A stretch of DNA of 64,000 bases, taken from the NCBI RefSeq assembly GCF_000237925.1, contig NW_017386017.1, forward strand, positions 1 through 64,000. Direction: 5' to 3'. Below the pieces are notes generated by a model, which worked only from the letters and a program-made list of their open reading frames with translations, was not told the DNA's origin and made no database searches. The DNA comes from Schistosoma mansoni. Lineage: Eukaryota > Platyhelminthes > Trematoda > Strigeidida > Schistosomatidae. This document shows positions 12,999 to 27,900 of the stretch, piece by piece (within the stretch, counting starts at the first letter, position 1; every line of letters starts with the position of its first letter). The translations under genes and the position numbers were made by a program.

Positions 12999-15900
12999 TC
13001 ATTGATAACCTTTTGTTATTCCAATCCTTTACATTAAATTATGTTAATTGTTCCACACTATTTATTACCCCAATGCTAAAACTCTAATACATATTTGGTT
13101 GTAAGCAGCTGATGAGAAACCACGAAATATAATGAATTCATATTATTCTGCATTAATATTTGTTCTGCCTTTATTTAAATTCATTTTTCAGTTAGATCGT
13201 CATCAGGTTTTACCCCAATAAACATGAATGTTTACATGGATATATGAAAATATTAAACCAATTATTGTAGTTTACGACGCTTAGTTGACAGTGGTCATGT
13301 GGGTAGATAAATGTGAATCATCTCGAGTAATCTATCGTATAGATCGTCGTTCCCTAAAGAGATGACTGTTACGTCCCGATATGGGACTCCTCAATAGTCC
13401 CCGTCCACGACCGTTATTACATTTGGGCCTATTGATCCAAGTTTAACTTCCTTCTCATGTCGAACTATTGACTGTAACTACTACTACTACTACTACTACT
13501 CTAGTGTAAATTGCATTGTAATATTTAGTATTTATCCACTAAATTGACGTCAGAATAAACGAAATCTCTGCGCATGACACACTTAGTAATAATGTAAACA
13601 AGGTGGATAACCTCAGTGCAAAATAATGTATAACCTGCTGGAAATCTTCTGTAGGACATAATAACAATTTTAATAATTCAGTCACACTGTAAATCCTACA
13701 TTTATTCACACATATCCAAGTGCGCATGAACATACAAAGATAATCAACCTAGTGCTCAATGTATTTAAAATTATCAACTCGAGTTTTGACTGTAATATTT
13801 ATGAAATGGAAAAATCCACATTAACAATGTGTAAAAATTAAGTATGGTAAAGTTGACAAGAGACATAATAAACACCTTTCTACTCAAAACTTCACTTTAA
13901 ACGTTAAACCTGTAGTTTGATTTGTTTGCTTCTCTGTATTAGTTCGAGGTATAACCGGAGAAAGTCGTCGGCAAACAATTACCACAGTATCACCGATAAA
14001 TTTTCATCCTAGTCCAGTAGGAATTCCATCTCTTTCAAGGCGTTTAACCGAAAGCTTATTGACTCCAACACGTTGGGCTTCAGCGATTATCTATCCGCAT
14101 AAAGATAATTTTACAGAAGATATTTTTCGTAATAAAACAACCGAATATATCGAGTACAGGTAAGTTGTCATATTGATTTCGGCTATGTGTGTATTATGTT
14201 ATTCGTAAGAGTATGGTTTCTGTCATTATTGATTAAATAATCCAGGTCAGTTTGTTTTTCTTGAAATCTCAGATTTTATTCTCATTAAATATGAATTGTT
14301 AAGATCCCTGAATTCCGGGCTAAATCTATTTATTGACTAGTACAATAGTATATTCAACAATAAATGATGAATTAGGCTCTACTTCGAAATAACGTCATCT
14401 GATTTCATTGTGTACGAGAAGGATTTCTTTATTAGTATGTTCTACATTTTTTTTGCTGAGATTTACATTCTAGAACAAGTAACTTGAAAGAACTATATCG
14501 TTTCCAGAATTTGAAGATGATGCATTAAATGGATCCATTTCAATTATGAAGTTAAAAAGGGATAGTTACTAATTGTTTTTTTTATATATATTGATGACAC
14601 AGAACACAATTCAATAACATACTTAAATCTTGGTGAATTTATAGTTATCATTACCAAGGTTTGACTTAATGATCCCATGTAAACTGAGCATTGAGTAGAT
14701 TGTCATTAGTAAGATAATGTTATACTTATGGTATCGTATTTGAGTAGAAAATTAAATTTCTGACGTTTCATGATTCAATGTAAGACACTTCTTCTATTAT
14801 GTTTACTGCTCTATCTCAATTAAGTCAGTTTTTAAATTTTCGATCTTCACTTATATGTTCACTATTCTACGAATAATTTTGTTTTATTTATTTAATTCGA
14901 AAACACCTATATTCAAATGTAGACCATATTTTACATATTGGATAACATTTATTCATATGTTGATTTTTATTGCTGGTTCAATCGGTTATGGATTTGCACC
15001 GATTGGTTTGGGGATAGCTACACGTATCGTTGGTAAAGTGTTACTGCCCACATTGACCGTTGATCAAGTTTGTTGGATAGAATATGAAAATCTATGGATA
15101 GGTCCAAGGCAAACAGATTTAGTCCGATTAGGTGCACGTTTTCCACCATGTATGCGATTTGATTCAATATTACATGATTCAGTGATTAAACGTCAAAAGA
15201 AATTTGATCGTGCGTAAGTTTTCTCATCTGATCATTGAACAATTTATGAGTATTTCTATAAATTCCTAACTGTCTAATCATTACGACTTCATTCAGTCAG
15301 GCAGCAAGGTTGATAAAAATAATTCTAATGGGTTTATTAGACTTTAACCCACAGTTATTGATAGACCAGAAATACTGAATCACTATATCTAAGATGGTTG
15401 ATTAGAATTTGCAAATCAACCACCCAGCATTACAAAGCGTGATGTCAAGTCGATTCGGTTAGCAGTTGTAGCTAAAGTTGTTCATTTGAATTCTAATAGC
15501 ACTAAGGACTACAGAAACATAATGTTGGTTACCATTCAATATTCAATCAGTGTAAACATCTCTGAAACTGGATGAATCTCACGGGAATCACCAGTTACCA
15601 GTTACATAATCATAACTGCATTTATTGAACCTCAAAGTCATGTGACCAATGTTGGCACAAATATCCCAAGCAAACCAAACAAAATTTGTGAAGTCTCACC
15701 GAGTGACTAATTTCCTAATTTTAAAAATTGACTCATGAATTAACCTATTAAATTACTCCAGCTCCCGCAAACCCTCGATTCTGATAATAATCATCATGTG
15801 CTCACTAGAGACTGGCTTCAAGAGGTATTTCATGGAGTTCTAGTGAGAAGCTGTGATCAGTGGAGTTCAACCGCGTCTGTTGTGAGGCCTTTAATCATTG

Positions 15901-18900
15901 AAGACAATGGTGGACGGTGGTATAATATTGTGGATTGGTTGAAGTTAGACATTAACACCGTTGGATGTCGACCATCTTAGTGGCTTATAGGTTAAGCGTT
16001 CACGCGTGAGGCCGATAGGGTCTGGGTTCGAATCCCGCGGGAGGTTCATGGATGCGCAGTGCTGAGGAGTCCCATACTAGGACGAAAGGTCTTTCATGGT
16101 GGCCTAGCTTAGATCGACTCATGAATTCAACTGTTAGATTTTAAACATATCTACCCATAAAATGTAATTTAAAAAAACCATTTTAATGAAATCCTAAATG
16201 TTGGATATTAACTGATCTCTGACTGTACGAAATTTGATAGAGGGGTTACATTCGCCAGTTAATTGCCTTGTTATGATGCTGAAGGAAGTTCTAGGTTAAT
16301 ACAGTATTAAAACTATTTTAGATTAAAAATCCCCATAGAATATTCAAAAATGAAGAATATTTGGGCAAACAATTGTTTTCAATAACTTCGTCATCAGGTT
16401 CTACAGTTTTAAGTCCGTAATTATAATTTCGTACAAAGGCCAAAGTAGGGGATGTATTAATGAATTTGACAATGTTATATGTTTAAAATGGTGGACGTTT
16501 GCATCTGTTACGACATATATACTTCAAAACTGTGTTATTTGTAAATTAGAAAGGTCATTTAATAAAGGTCAGAATGATTTGAAGTGAAGTGTCAAGTCAC
16601 AATCAGTATACTAGACTCTTCATTTTTGAATACTTTAGTTCAGTTTAATTCTCAACACACAACCATTGAAGTTCTGTGATTTCAAATCATACAACGCTCA
16701 GTTACGAGTCACCATGCTTTCATTTTCTCTGTTATGTTCAACAAAAAATGTTAGTTATTGTTACGGCAGGCAGACTAATTATAGCGTTTGAGTCACAGCC
16801 GAAATAGTTCGGATTCTGCAATATTGGAAAAGTCATCTGAGATACTTGTGGGAAAATACTTTTAATGTGAAAATGCATCATTAAAATTATGTTGCTGGTT
16901 AATACACTCAAGTTAATAACAGCGATACATACGCCTGTTACCCCTCATGGAGGAGCAAAGGCCGCCCACCAGCATTCTCCATCAAACTCTGTCCTGAACA
17001 GTCCTTCCCAGTTGCTATTCATCCTTTTGATTTCTTCAAATTCCCTGTACAATATGGTCTTCGGTATTCCTCTTTTCCGCCTCCCTACAGGATTCCAATC
17101 TAGCATTTGACGCGCAATGCAGTTTGGTGATTTCTTCAATCTATATCCTATCCACCTCCAGCGTCTTTCCCTAATTTCCTCTTCAACTGGAAGCTGGTTT
17201 GTTCTCTCCTACAGTAGGCTTTTGTTGATGGTATCCGACCAACGGACATTGGCTGTCTTGCGTAGACAGTTGTTTGTAAACACTTGTACTCTTTTGATGA
17301 TGGTTGTAGTAGTTCTCAAAGTTTCAGCTTCGTACAGTAGAACTGTCTTGACGTTCGTGTTAAAGATTCTGACTTTGATGTTGGTTGACAGTTGTTTTGA
17401 GTTCCATATGTTCTTCAACTGCAGGAATGCTACCCTTAACTTGCACATCCTTGCCTTTACATCTGCATCAGATCCTCCTTGTTCATCGATGATTCTTCTC
17501 AGGCGCGTTGAAATTTCCACCTCTTCCAGAGTTCCTCGATCATGTGTGATTAGTTTGGTGTTCTCTGTGTTGTATTTGAGGACCTTGTTTTCCCTTATGT
17601 ATTTTGTGGTATACTGCTGTAGAAATGCTGCTATATTGTCTATGTTCATTTGGCTTTGTTGGTGTGTAAAGGATAGAAGAGCCAGGTGATCTGCGAAGTC
17701 CAAATCGTCTATTTGCATGTGAGCTATCCGTTATATTCCGTGCTTGCCACTGGTGTGGAGGTCTTCATAATGCATTCAACAATCAGACAAAAGAGAAAAA
17801 GGGAGAGTTAGCAACATTGTCTGTCCAGTGCTTCTTTTGCCTCAATTCGATCTTGGCAACCACCAGGTGGTAATCCGAGCTATATCAGCTCCTCTCCTAG
17901 TTCTCATGTCTTTCGTTGACCTTCTGAAATTTTTAGTGATGGAAATATGATCGATCTGATTCTCTGTAATGTAGACTGGTGAGACCCATGTAGCTTTGTG
18001 TATGTGTTTGCATAAGAATATTGTGCCGCCCATAGCTATTTTGTTGAATGCGTTTAAATTTGCAAATCTCTCTACATTCTTATTCCTTTATCCCAGTCAG
18101 TCCATGTCGTCCCATGATATCTTCATATCTGGTGTTGTCCATTCCGACTTTGGCATTTAAGCCCCCCATCGGGATGGTGAGGTCCTTTCTTGGACACTTC
18201 TCTACAATCGATTGTAGCCTCTCATAAAACTGGTGTTTATCGTCTTCATTGCTATCATTGGTAGGCGCATAACACTGGATAGCATTCATTGTGATTCTCA
18301 CCTTTTTTGTTTTGAAGGAGGCTTTGATGATCTTGGACCCAGAGATTTCCATCCTGTAAGTGCTTTACGTGCTTATTTGGACAGCATCAGAGCAAGTCTT
18401 TGTGTGTGAGGAGGATTTTCTTCTTCATGACCATAGTATAGCAGCATATCTCTCAAACTTAATCTTTTCTGTTCAGCTTGGATGCAATGGGTTTCATTGA
18501 TTCCGAGCAGCACCAAGTTGTATCTCCTGATTTCCGTAGCTATTTGACTGGTCTTCCTGCTCTTCCACATTGTCCGGACATTCCAAGTACCTATATTAAA
18601 AAAATCACCTGGGAATTATATATATATATATATAATTCTTAGGTTAGAAACAGGGTGGTGTCTTGTTAATATAATAACATCAATTTAGTACTTTAAAGTG
18701 AGGTAATATTACCTTCTCAAACTCCTCAACTTCCACCTTTAATTCATGTAGAGATGGTCATGTTTCTGGACTTAAAATTTCTCTTAAATTATTTTCCTCT
18801 AACTGATTGTTCCTGATACATGATTCAGATGATTTAAATAAAATTTTAAGTGAATATACCACAGGTTATTGTAATTTATTTAGGCTTAAATCAATGAACA

Positions 18901-21900
18901 TTATCTTCCATAGAATAAGTTCTATCGAATCACTAGTGCTTTTAGAGTACCGTGTGGAGAGATTTACTGTGGACGAACCCCCTTTACTATTTGTCAGTCA
19001 GTTTGATGATAACTAAGACATTCAGCGTTCTAAGTTTGTATTGTTAGTTATATATAGTTTTGGCAAGCTATAGTGAGCAAGTAAACTATTCACCTAACTA
19101 AAGCTATCTCCTGTATATTTATTTCTTGATCGCTGTTTACCCATATGACACTTTAGCTTCTTATTCAGTCTTATCGTGATCATCAGTCTAGTTCGATTGA
19201 TCCAAATGCTAGGAACAAAAAATTGTTAAGCCGTATATTATATAATAAAAAAACCCATAATTTTCATGTGTATTTGTTTAGGTGTTTATGTATGGGTTAA
19301 ATATTTTTTACTTTTCTTCTATAGTTCAGGATGTTGCGTTCGTAACGATGGTGGTGGTTGTTATCAGACTCATAGAGAAGTATGCTCTCGTACACTTGCT
19401 ACATGGCTTCATTATGAAACAGTTAATTTCAGTAATCAACAAACTACAGAATTACTTTCTACCAATGTTGCAGATCGTGAAATTTACGTACATACATTGA
19501 GTTCTTCTTATCCTGTAACTAATTCGCACAGTCATAATAATAATATATCAAGTATTATACATTCTCTACGTTCAACACGACTGATTGGTAAAGCTGGACC
19601 TGTGTGTGGATTAGATCCAGATTTTTGCGCTCGACCACGTTCTATTGGAGCATTTGCTTGGTCAGAGACAGATGTTACTAAATGGCCTGTAAATGTTAAC
19701 ATATTTTGTCAATTTCTGTTTTTGTTACTCCGTATACCCCGTTAATCCCTTTTGAATATAGGTTCTGTACGACAACTTATATCCCTAAGACAATAGCAAA
19801 CTGACTGATCCTCTACCTATCAGCTAATGAATAATATACAACCGTTCGTGGAAAAGCACTATACTGCAATGGGTTGTATTCTGTTTCAGATGTTTGAAAG
19901 CAATATATGGTACTAAATAATTTGCATTCGAACAACCGGAGAAAATATGTCACTGTGCTTAAAGTTCTCAGTAAATACCACCTTTTGTTAATACTATCCA
20001 TAAACTGAAGTCAAAGTAAGCGGAAGGATAGTTGATTTAAACCCAGGGACAAAATGATCGAAAGTCAAATGTCTATATCCATTGTGCCAGCTAATTTTCA
20101 AAATGTAGTTATGTATATTTTACCTGGAGTTCAAACTCAATGGTTAGAACCATTGATATTCTATCATTGCTTAACACTTTCGAACCCTCTCCACTCAGTA
20201 GTATTTGAACAATTCTGTCTACTACAAAATATTTGTACAAGAACTTGTATTTGTATTCACGTCATTATTTGATTATTACGCTAACACTACTTACTTGCTT
20301 ACTTACTTATTTACTCACTTACTTACTTACTTACGCCTGTTACTCCCAAAGGCGAGTATACTGCGCAGCAGTTCGCTGTGTTCTAATTTACGGCTGCGAA
20401 ACGTGGCGATTAAGAGTAGAAGATACTCGTAAGTTACTAGTATTTGACCACAGATGCCTTAGAAATATTGCTCTCATCTGCTGAGATCACCGGCTAAGTA
20501 ATAGTGAGGTTAGACAGAGGATATTAGGGAATGATGGTAAATCAATCGATGAGGTCATGAATCTTCACCGACTGAGATGGTTGGGCCACGTGTTATGTAT
20601 GCCTGAACAACGATTAACACGACGCGCTATGCTGAATAGTATTGGGGATGGTTGGAAGGGAGTTAGGGGCGGCCAAACTAAAACGCGGCTTCAAAGCTTG
20701 AAGTCACTGACTTCTAGTCTGAGCCATGTTGGTATATGCAGAATACTTGGTTGGGGTCCACATGACTATAGTAACCTATGGTTAGAGACTCTAGGTGACA
20801 TGGCACAGAATCGATCACAGTGACGTAGGTGTATACACTCTTTATCTTCCCTTAAAACTTGAGATAAAAAAGTGGCTTCAGATCTGTCTTCCTTCCTATA
20901 CTATATTCTTATATACAAACTTTCCTTTATATATTACCATCACTAAAATAACAACTTCTATGAAGAGGGAACTACCATGGAGAAAACTGGAAAGGTATCA
21001 AGGAGGCAATCACTTCAACATGTCAGGAGGTTCTGGGCCACAAGAAGCACCATCACAAGGAATGGATCACTGTTGATACACTGGATAAGATTGAAGAAAG
21101 GAGGAACAAGAAGGCAGAAACCAATATCAACTGAAAAAGAGCAGAAAAAGTCAAGGCATAAGCCGAATACACAGAGGCAAACAAGCAAGTGAAGAGGAGC
21201 GTCAGAATAGACAAACGTAAATATGTGGAAGATTTAGCAATGACAGCGGAAAAGGCTGCAAGAGAAGGAAGCATGAGACAACTGTATGATAAAACAAAGA
21301 AACTTGCTGGAAATTACCGTAAACTAGAAAGACCAGCGAAAAGCAAGGAAGGCAAAGTAATCACCAACATTGAAAAAGAACGGAACAGGTGAGTAGAACA
21401 CTTCCAAGAACTCTCGAATCGGCCAGCTCCTCTGAACCCACCCAACATCGAAGTAGCACCCACGGACCTCCCAATCGATGTTGGCCCACCAACAATTGAA
21501 GAGATCAGCATGGCCATCAGACAAATCAAGAGCGGCAAAGCGGCGGGACCAGACAACATCCCGGCAGTAGCACTGAAAGCAGATGTAGCAGCAACTCAAA
21601 AGATACTCCACATTCTCTTCAGTAAGATTTGGGATGAAGAACAAGATGTGAGGGCGAGGATCGGCAAAACAAGAGCAGCATATTTACAACTGAAGAACAT
21701 CTGGAACTCAAGACAACTGTCTGTCAACCAACACCAAGATCAGAATTTTCAATACAAATGTCAAGACAGTTCTGCTGTATGGGGCGGAAACCTGGAGAAC
21801 TACGAAAGCCATCATCCTAATTTCCTTCTCCGCTGAAATCTGGTTTGTTCTCTCCCACAGTAGTTTGTTCCTGATAGTGTCTGACCAACGGATCCGAAGT

Positions 21901-24900
21901 ATCTTGCGTAGACAACTGTGTTGGTTGACAGACAGTTGTTTCGAGTTCCAGATGTTCTTCAGTTGTAAATATGCTGCTCTTGTTTTGCCGATCCTCGCCC
22001 TCACATCTTGTTCTTCATCCCAAATCTTACTGAAGAGAATGTGGAGTATCTTTTGAGTTGCTGCTACATCTGCTTTCAGTGCTACTGCCGGGATGTTGTC
22101 TGGTCCCGCCGCTTTGCCGCTCTTGATTTGTCTGATGGCCATGCTGATCTCTTCAATTGTTGGTGGGCCAACATCGATTGGGAGGTCCGTGGGTGCTACT
22201 TCGATGTTGGGTGGGTTCAGAGGAGCTGGCCGATTCGAGAGTTCTTGGAAGTGTTCTACTCACCTGTTCCGTTCTTTTTCAATGTTGGTGATTACTTTGC
22301 CTTCCTTGCTTTTCGCTGGTCTTTCTAGTTTACGGTAATTTCCAGCAAGTTTCTTTGTTTTATCATACAGTTGTCTCATGCTTCCTTCTCTTGCAGCCTT
22401 TTCCGCTGTCATTGCTAAATCTTCCACATATTTACGTTTGTCTATTCTGACGCTCCTCTTCACTTGCTTGTTTGCCTCTGTGTATTCGGCTTATGCCTTG
22501 ACTTTTTCTGCTCTTTTTCAGTTGATATTGGTTTCTGCCTTCTTGTTCCTCCTTTCTTCAATCTTATCCAGTGTATCAACAGTGATCCATTCCTTGTGAT
22601 GGTGCTTCTTGTGGCCCAGAACCTCCTGACATGTTGAAGTGATTGCCTCCTTGATACCTTTCCAGTTGTTCTACATAGTAGTTCCTTCTCCATTGAGTAG
22701 CTCGTGAAAGGCCTGGAACTTATTGTTGAGGGCTATCTTGAATTTGTTGAGTTTGTCGGTATCCAGAAGAAAAGCCGTATTAAACGTTTGTGATGTCCGC
22801 CTCGTTGTTCAGTGCCTTCCAAGTTTTTGTTTCATCTTGGCGACCAGCAAGTGATGATCGGATGTTATATCAGCTCCTCTCCTGGTTCTCACATCCTTCA
22901 TCGTCCCCCTTAACTTTTTGTTTATGCAGATATGGTAGATTTGGTTCTGCGTAGTGTGGTCCGGTGAAGTCCATGTGATTTTGTGAATGCGTTTATGCGG
23001 GAATATAGTGCCGCCTGTGACCTGTTTATTCAAGGCACATAGGTTTGCGAATCTCTCATCATTTTCATTCCTTTCTCCCAGTCCATGTCGTCCCATGACG
23101 TCTTCGTATCCAGTGTTTTCCATTCCAATCTTGGCATTTAAATCTTCCATCAAAATGGTCAGGTCCTTTCTTGAGCACGTTCCGACGATTGACTGCATCC
23201 TATCGTAGAATTGATCTTTAACATCTTCATTGTAGTCGTTGGTAGGCTCATAGCATTGGATGAAGTTCATTGTAATGCCCTCTTTCTTTGTTTTGAAGGA
23301 GGCTTTGATGATCCTTGGTCCATGAGAATCCCATCCAATAAGTGCATTTTGTGCTTGTTTGGACAGCATCAATGTAACTGCTTGTGTATGCGGGGCATTT
23401 CCTTCTTCATGGCCAGAGTATAACAGAAGCTCCCCTGAAGATAGTCGTTGTTATCCAACCTGCTTTTAATGTGTTTCACTGATCCCAAGCACCTCCAAGT
23501 TGTATCTCCTAATTTCTGCAGCGACTTGGAAGACTGTCCCGGTCTCGCACATTGTACGAGCATTCCATGTGTCTATAAAAATTGTTGCTCTGGTTGTTAG
23601 AAGAGGCATCGTCCTCGTGGTTTCCAAAGGAATTCGGCTTTCACCATGATGCGTCATAACTCTAAATGAAGATCGTTTGACTCCCAGGGCGGAGTTCAAA
23701 TGGTTTGAATACCTTTTTCTGGTTAGCGTTTTTTTAGCGAGTTAGTTTTCTTCGGGATGGAGTCGCTAACCCTATGCCCAACCCTCCTCCTTTATACGGG
23801 CTTCGGACCGGCAGTAGCCCCCGGAGGGGCTTCAGGCGTAGTCACGCTAACAATAAAGTAATTTTAATCGCATTCAAACTTGTCTTGTATTTTCATGCAT
23901 TGGTAGTGATCATCAAATATTGAATTAACTAGTCACTGAAGCTTTTAGTGGCAATGACAATGCATTAATGTGTTATGAATGTCTCGTTCATTTTAGATTT
24001 GTGAATTACCTGATACTGTACCGAATATGGGTGGTTATGCACCACATATGGAATGTCAAGTAACTGGTCATCCATGTTGTTTAGGCATAAAAGGTGAATG
24101 CATTATGACTACACAAGAACATTGTGATTTTGTTCGAGGCTTTTATTATCCAAATGCTGCATTATGTTCACAAGTAAATAAATTCAACTTGATAATAATG
24201 ACAATTCTTTTTGAAAAGTAAAATTGTTTCGTTTTATCCTCTCTCCCATGTATTACAGTAGGATAATTTATTTTCTCGAAATCCATACAAAAACTTGAAC
24301 GTTCAATAAGACAGTCCATCTCCCACATGTTCAACAACAGCACAAGTTGAAGAAACGAACAAAATGAATTTTTCCAAACCCTTTGTGTAGCAATGTAAGA
24401 ATGTTTGAGATTTGTTTCTTCACTAAGTATAAAATATTACATCAGGACTGATCTATGTCAACCCATATTTTGACCGTTGGGAATAGGTTAGCCCAGCATT
24501 TTATCTTTTAATGTGATGAGTTAAATGTTGCTGAATTCTGGACACAGATTTAAGAAGCTCGCTTTCTATTTACTAGTATGCACCCATCTTTGGGAAAGAC
24601 AAGATGTTCGGTTGTTTGTCATAAAGAAGAAGCGGTTCCATCTGTATTACTCTAAGACTGTGGGATAGGGTTGATGAAAGCAAAAAAACTCGCGTAGTTT
24701 GTAATTTTTTGATTAAAAGTGTCTACAAAATGTTTCTTACATCTAATGAAATTACTAAGTGCGTAATTCTGAGTTAGGCGTACTATTTCATTTAGAAATG
24801 AAAAGTTGATTAATGAGGCTGTAGTTCATTATTCGTTGAGTGTCTGGGATGTTTGCTACGTCTCCCTAACTTTTTTAGTCTGACTTTTCTTGAATTCCTT

Positions 24901-27900
24901 CATAGTAATTGGGTTTGTTTGCTCTCTTATCTACACACATCTCATCAGTTGAACTTATTTATTGATTTATTTGGTCATTACTAATACTAATTACCACTTT
25001 TCTCCGGTTTTAGGTGAATTGTTTGAATCAAATTTGTGGTATGTCACCTTTCACAAATAATGAATATCCAAATCAAATGTATCGAATATTTACTTCATTA
25101 TTTCTTCATGCTGGGTAAGGTTTTATCGTCATTTTTTCCTTTCAAATTATTTAATTTGTATAAATATATATGTATATGAAAATACTTTCTATCAAGAACT
25201 GACATCCATATGAGGAATCATTGAAAATTGCAATGTTCCAGACAACTACTTTGTCTTACGTACTCGTTTCTCTTTATGTCCCAGAAAGAAATTGTGATCA
25301 TTGGGGTTCAGCCGAGTTAGGTAATAGACTTATATCACTAATGGTACTGGATGGCGTTCGCTCTGTATCGTAAATTAATTAAAGTTAGAGATGTAAACAA
25401 TCGAATAATAACTTGGGTTTTTAGAGGCATCTTGTCCCTTGGACGTATGAAAGTCTTTGGCTCGATTTTCTAATTGGATTGCTCACTGTTGGGGTATCTG
25501 TCTTTGGGATAAAACATTCGCATACTTTCTTATTAGTGCTGTTTATCTCAAATAAACTAAAGAGCAGCATCCGAATTGATAAGATGTTGTACATAAAAGC
25601 TTATGATTGCCATCTAACACGAGATTATTGTCTAGGATTTTATGTTGATTGCCTCCTATCGCCTAACAATTATTATTTTCAAAGAACTCGTGACTAAATA
25701 AATAAATAAAAGTCAGTCAACGCAGTTTTATTCACTAGACAAAATAAGCAGACTAATGCTACCGTTGACTGATTTGACTTACTTTATTCATAATAGTGTG
25801 CAAATATGAAGTCGGATTGGTAAGAGTCAATGGCGTAGACCTACAAACTGAAGACGTAGTTAAGCAAAAAGAGTCAGTCGTCTTATCTTAATCTGATATC
25901 ATGATCCAAATGCTCTAAGCAAGGATTGTAGGCCGTGGTTTTATTCTTGGTAACCTTTCGTAGCACCAAGACCTACCTTTCAATTGTAAACAAAATCACG
26001 ATTCTTCCGAACTGATAACATTGTTCGTTCACCATCCGGACTGTAAGAGTTTAATGATTTTTGGGGACTATGTTCATATCACATGGTCATATCACGTAAC
26101 GACTTAAAAAAGTAAAAAAAGTCAACTTCTTTCTGAACATTTTTTTCATCCATGTACTATCAATCTTTTTCTAGTGTATTACATTTAATCTTGACGCTTG
26201 GTGTCCAAATGATTTTTATGCGAGATTTAGAAAAAATGATTGGTTGGCATCGTATCACTTTAGTGTATATTTTATCCGGTTGTATTGGAAGCTTAACATC
26301 TGGAATATTCCTACCGTATCAAGTAAGTTATTTGATTTGTTTAATAAGTGGGTGTAAACCCTGAATTGTTTAAAATCATTGAAAATATAAATAAATAATG
26401 AAAAGGATTTGTAGCTCAAGTGGATGCTTTTGATAGCGTTATGTACTCTGAGCTGGATAGTTTTATTCCGAAACTTTCGTTGTCTCTCTTGACCATACCA
26501 CTAATCCCTCCGTCACTTAGGAGTGAGCTTTTTGATTATTTCATAAGCATTAAATCATTCTATCATAATGGCTATCCACCAATCAGGCAAGAGCAAAAGA
26601 AAAAATAAAGTTTCTAAGGATTTGAAATTCAGTCAGTTTACTATATGACCGTTTGCCTCCACGACCAAACAAAAACGTAGTTTTAAATGTTGAATGAAAA
26701 GCTTATTTCCAATAAATAAGGTAATTTTTTCAAATTCGGTAACAATTCGCTTTACATTTTACCTCAATTATTTGATCCTATCTGTTTCAAATAGTAAGGG
26801 ATGGATTAATTTTTCTAGAAATACGTTTGTGTGTTGGAGTTCCAACAGTAAAAAGAGTTTCTTAAATTTAGGTGACCACAATTGTGATCTTTATTAAACG
26901 GAATTATGACTTTTTCATAGTTGAAATCATGAGTCAATTGAAGCTAGACCACCAAGGAAAACCTGGAAACGCTGGACGGCCGTTTCGTCCTATTGTGGGA
27001 CTCCTCAGCAGTGCGCATCCACGAGATTCGAACCCAGGACCTACTGTAGTGTGGTCTACTTATATCCATATAAGTAGTATATGGCGATGGTCAAACATAG
27101 AATGTATTTTGGTAGAAGACTGATAAGGAAAAAACTGAAATGAGGCGCAATTGGTAGGAAAATGCATGAACAATAGAATTAGAGAAGATGGAGTGATATT
27201 TACAGAAGGAACAGTGAAGATTGAGACAATTGATTGTTAATTTGCAAATTAATTGTTTGCTCTATGGTTATCAGAATTTAGTTAGATAGTCTGTAATTTG
27301 TGTTTAAATACATTCGATTGTCCCCAACTAGTATTTTGTTCATTACACTACCAGTTTTGCGCCAGAGCACTTCACCGATAGATCACTGAGCCGGCATCCA
27401 ACGGTGTTAATGTCTAACTTTAACCAATTCACGAAGATTGAGCAACCGTTCACCAATTGTCTTCAGTGAGTTGTTATCTGACAACAGACGTGGTTGAACT
27501 CCACTGGTCACTGCTTCCCACTAGAATTATGACTAATTAATTATATTGAAAATGTAATACTATGTAAAATAAGCTTCTATTTGTTTAAAAAAATAATTAA
27601 TTATTTGATGAGTTCAAAATGAGGCAACGAATGACATCCCAAATTAAATTTATTTTACCTCATTGGTATAGAGTGAGAATATGTAAAAATTAACGAGGTA
27701 ATTAACTTCTTGATATTTAGTTGTTCTATGACTTTAGAAAAAAAAGAAGTAAATAATGACAACATGACTTAGAGATGTACAGAATATTGTACATTGAGGT
27801 GTAGGTCGCATTATCACACGAATTATGAAGTTGTTACAAAACAGGCAACAGATCGATAACCAAGTATTCTAGTTTTATAGTAAATAACTTGACTTTACAG

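Larger units (their letters stand above)
11974..13240 (+). mobile_element. Penelope-like element, C-terminal coding part and terminal region
   Basis: Starts within the reverse-transcriptase C-terminal linker ([25 protein letters not shown]), is interrupted by a stop near 12286, then encodes [19 protein letters not shown], a GIY-YIG endonuclease, and the end [22 protein letters not shown]-rich 3' UTR and a (TA)n tract follow. The terminal part holds a hammerhead-like motif at 13104-13154, as expected for Penelope terminal repeats. The reverse transcriptase proper is missing: the copy begins flush with a Gypsy LTR end. Confidence 0.82.
26915..27520 (-). mobile_element. Family A ribozyme SINE split by a solo LTR
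   Basis: The SINE reads on the minus strand from about 27520 (AGTGGAGTTCAACC, then GTTAGACATTAACACCG) through a tRNA-like head, is interrupted at 27044/27348, and resumes with box B GGTTCGAATCTCG, hammerhead and tail to about 26915. The insert is a TRIM-like LTR with a 4-bp duplication CTAC on both sides, which dates the SINE as older. Confidence 0.85.

Noticed and set aside
16375-16395. Minus-strand CCTGATGACGAAG as a hammerhead
   Set aside because: No stem II between CTGATGA and GAA and no partner cleavage strand.
20205-20484. Plus-strand ORFs rich in LTYLLTYL repeats
   Set aside because: They translate the ACTT microsatellite tail of an RTE element.
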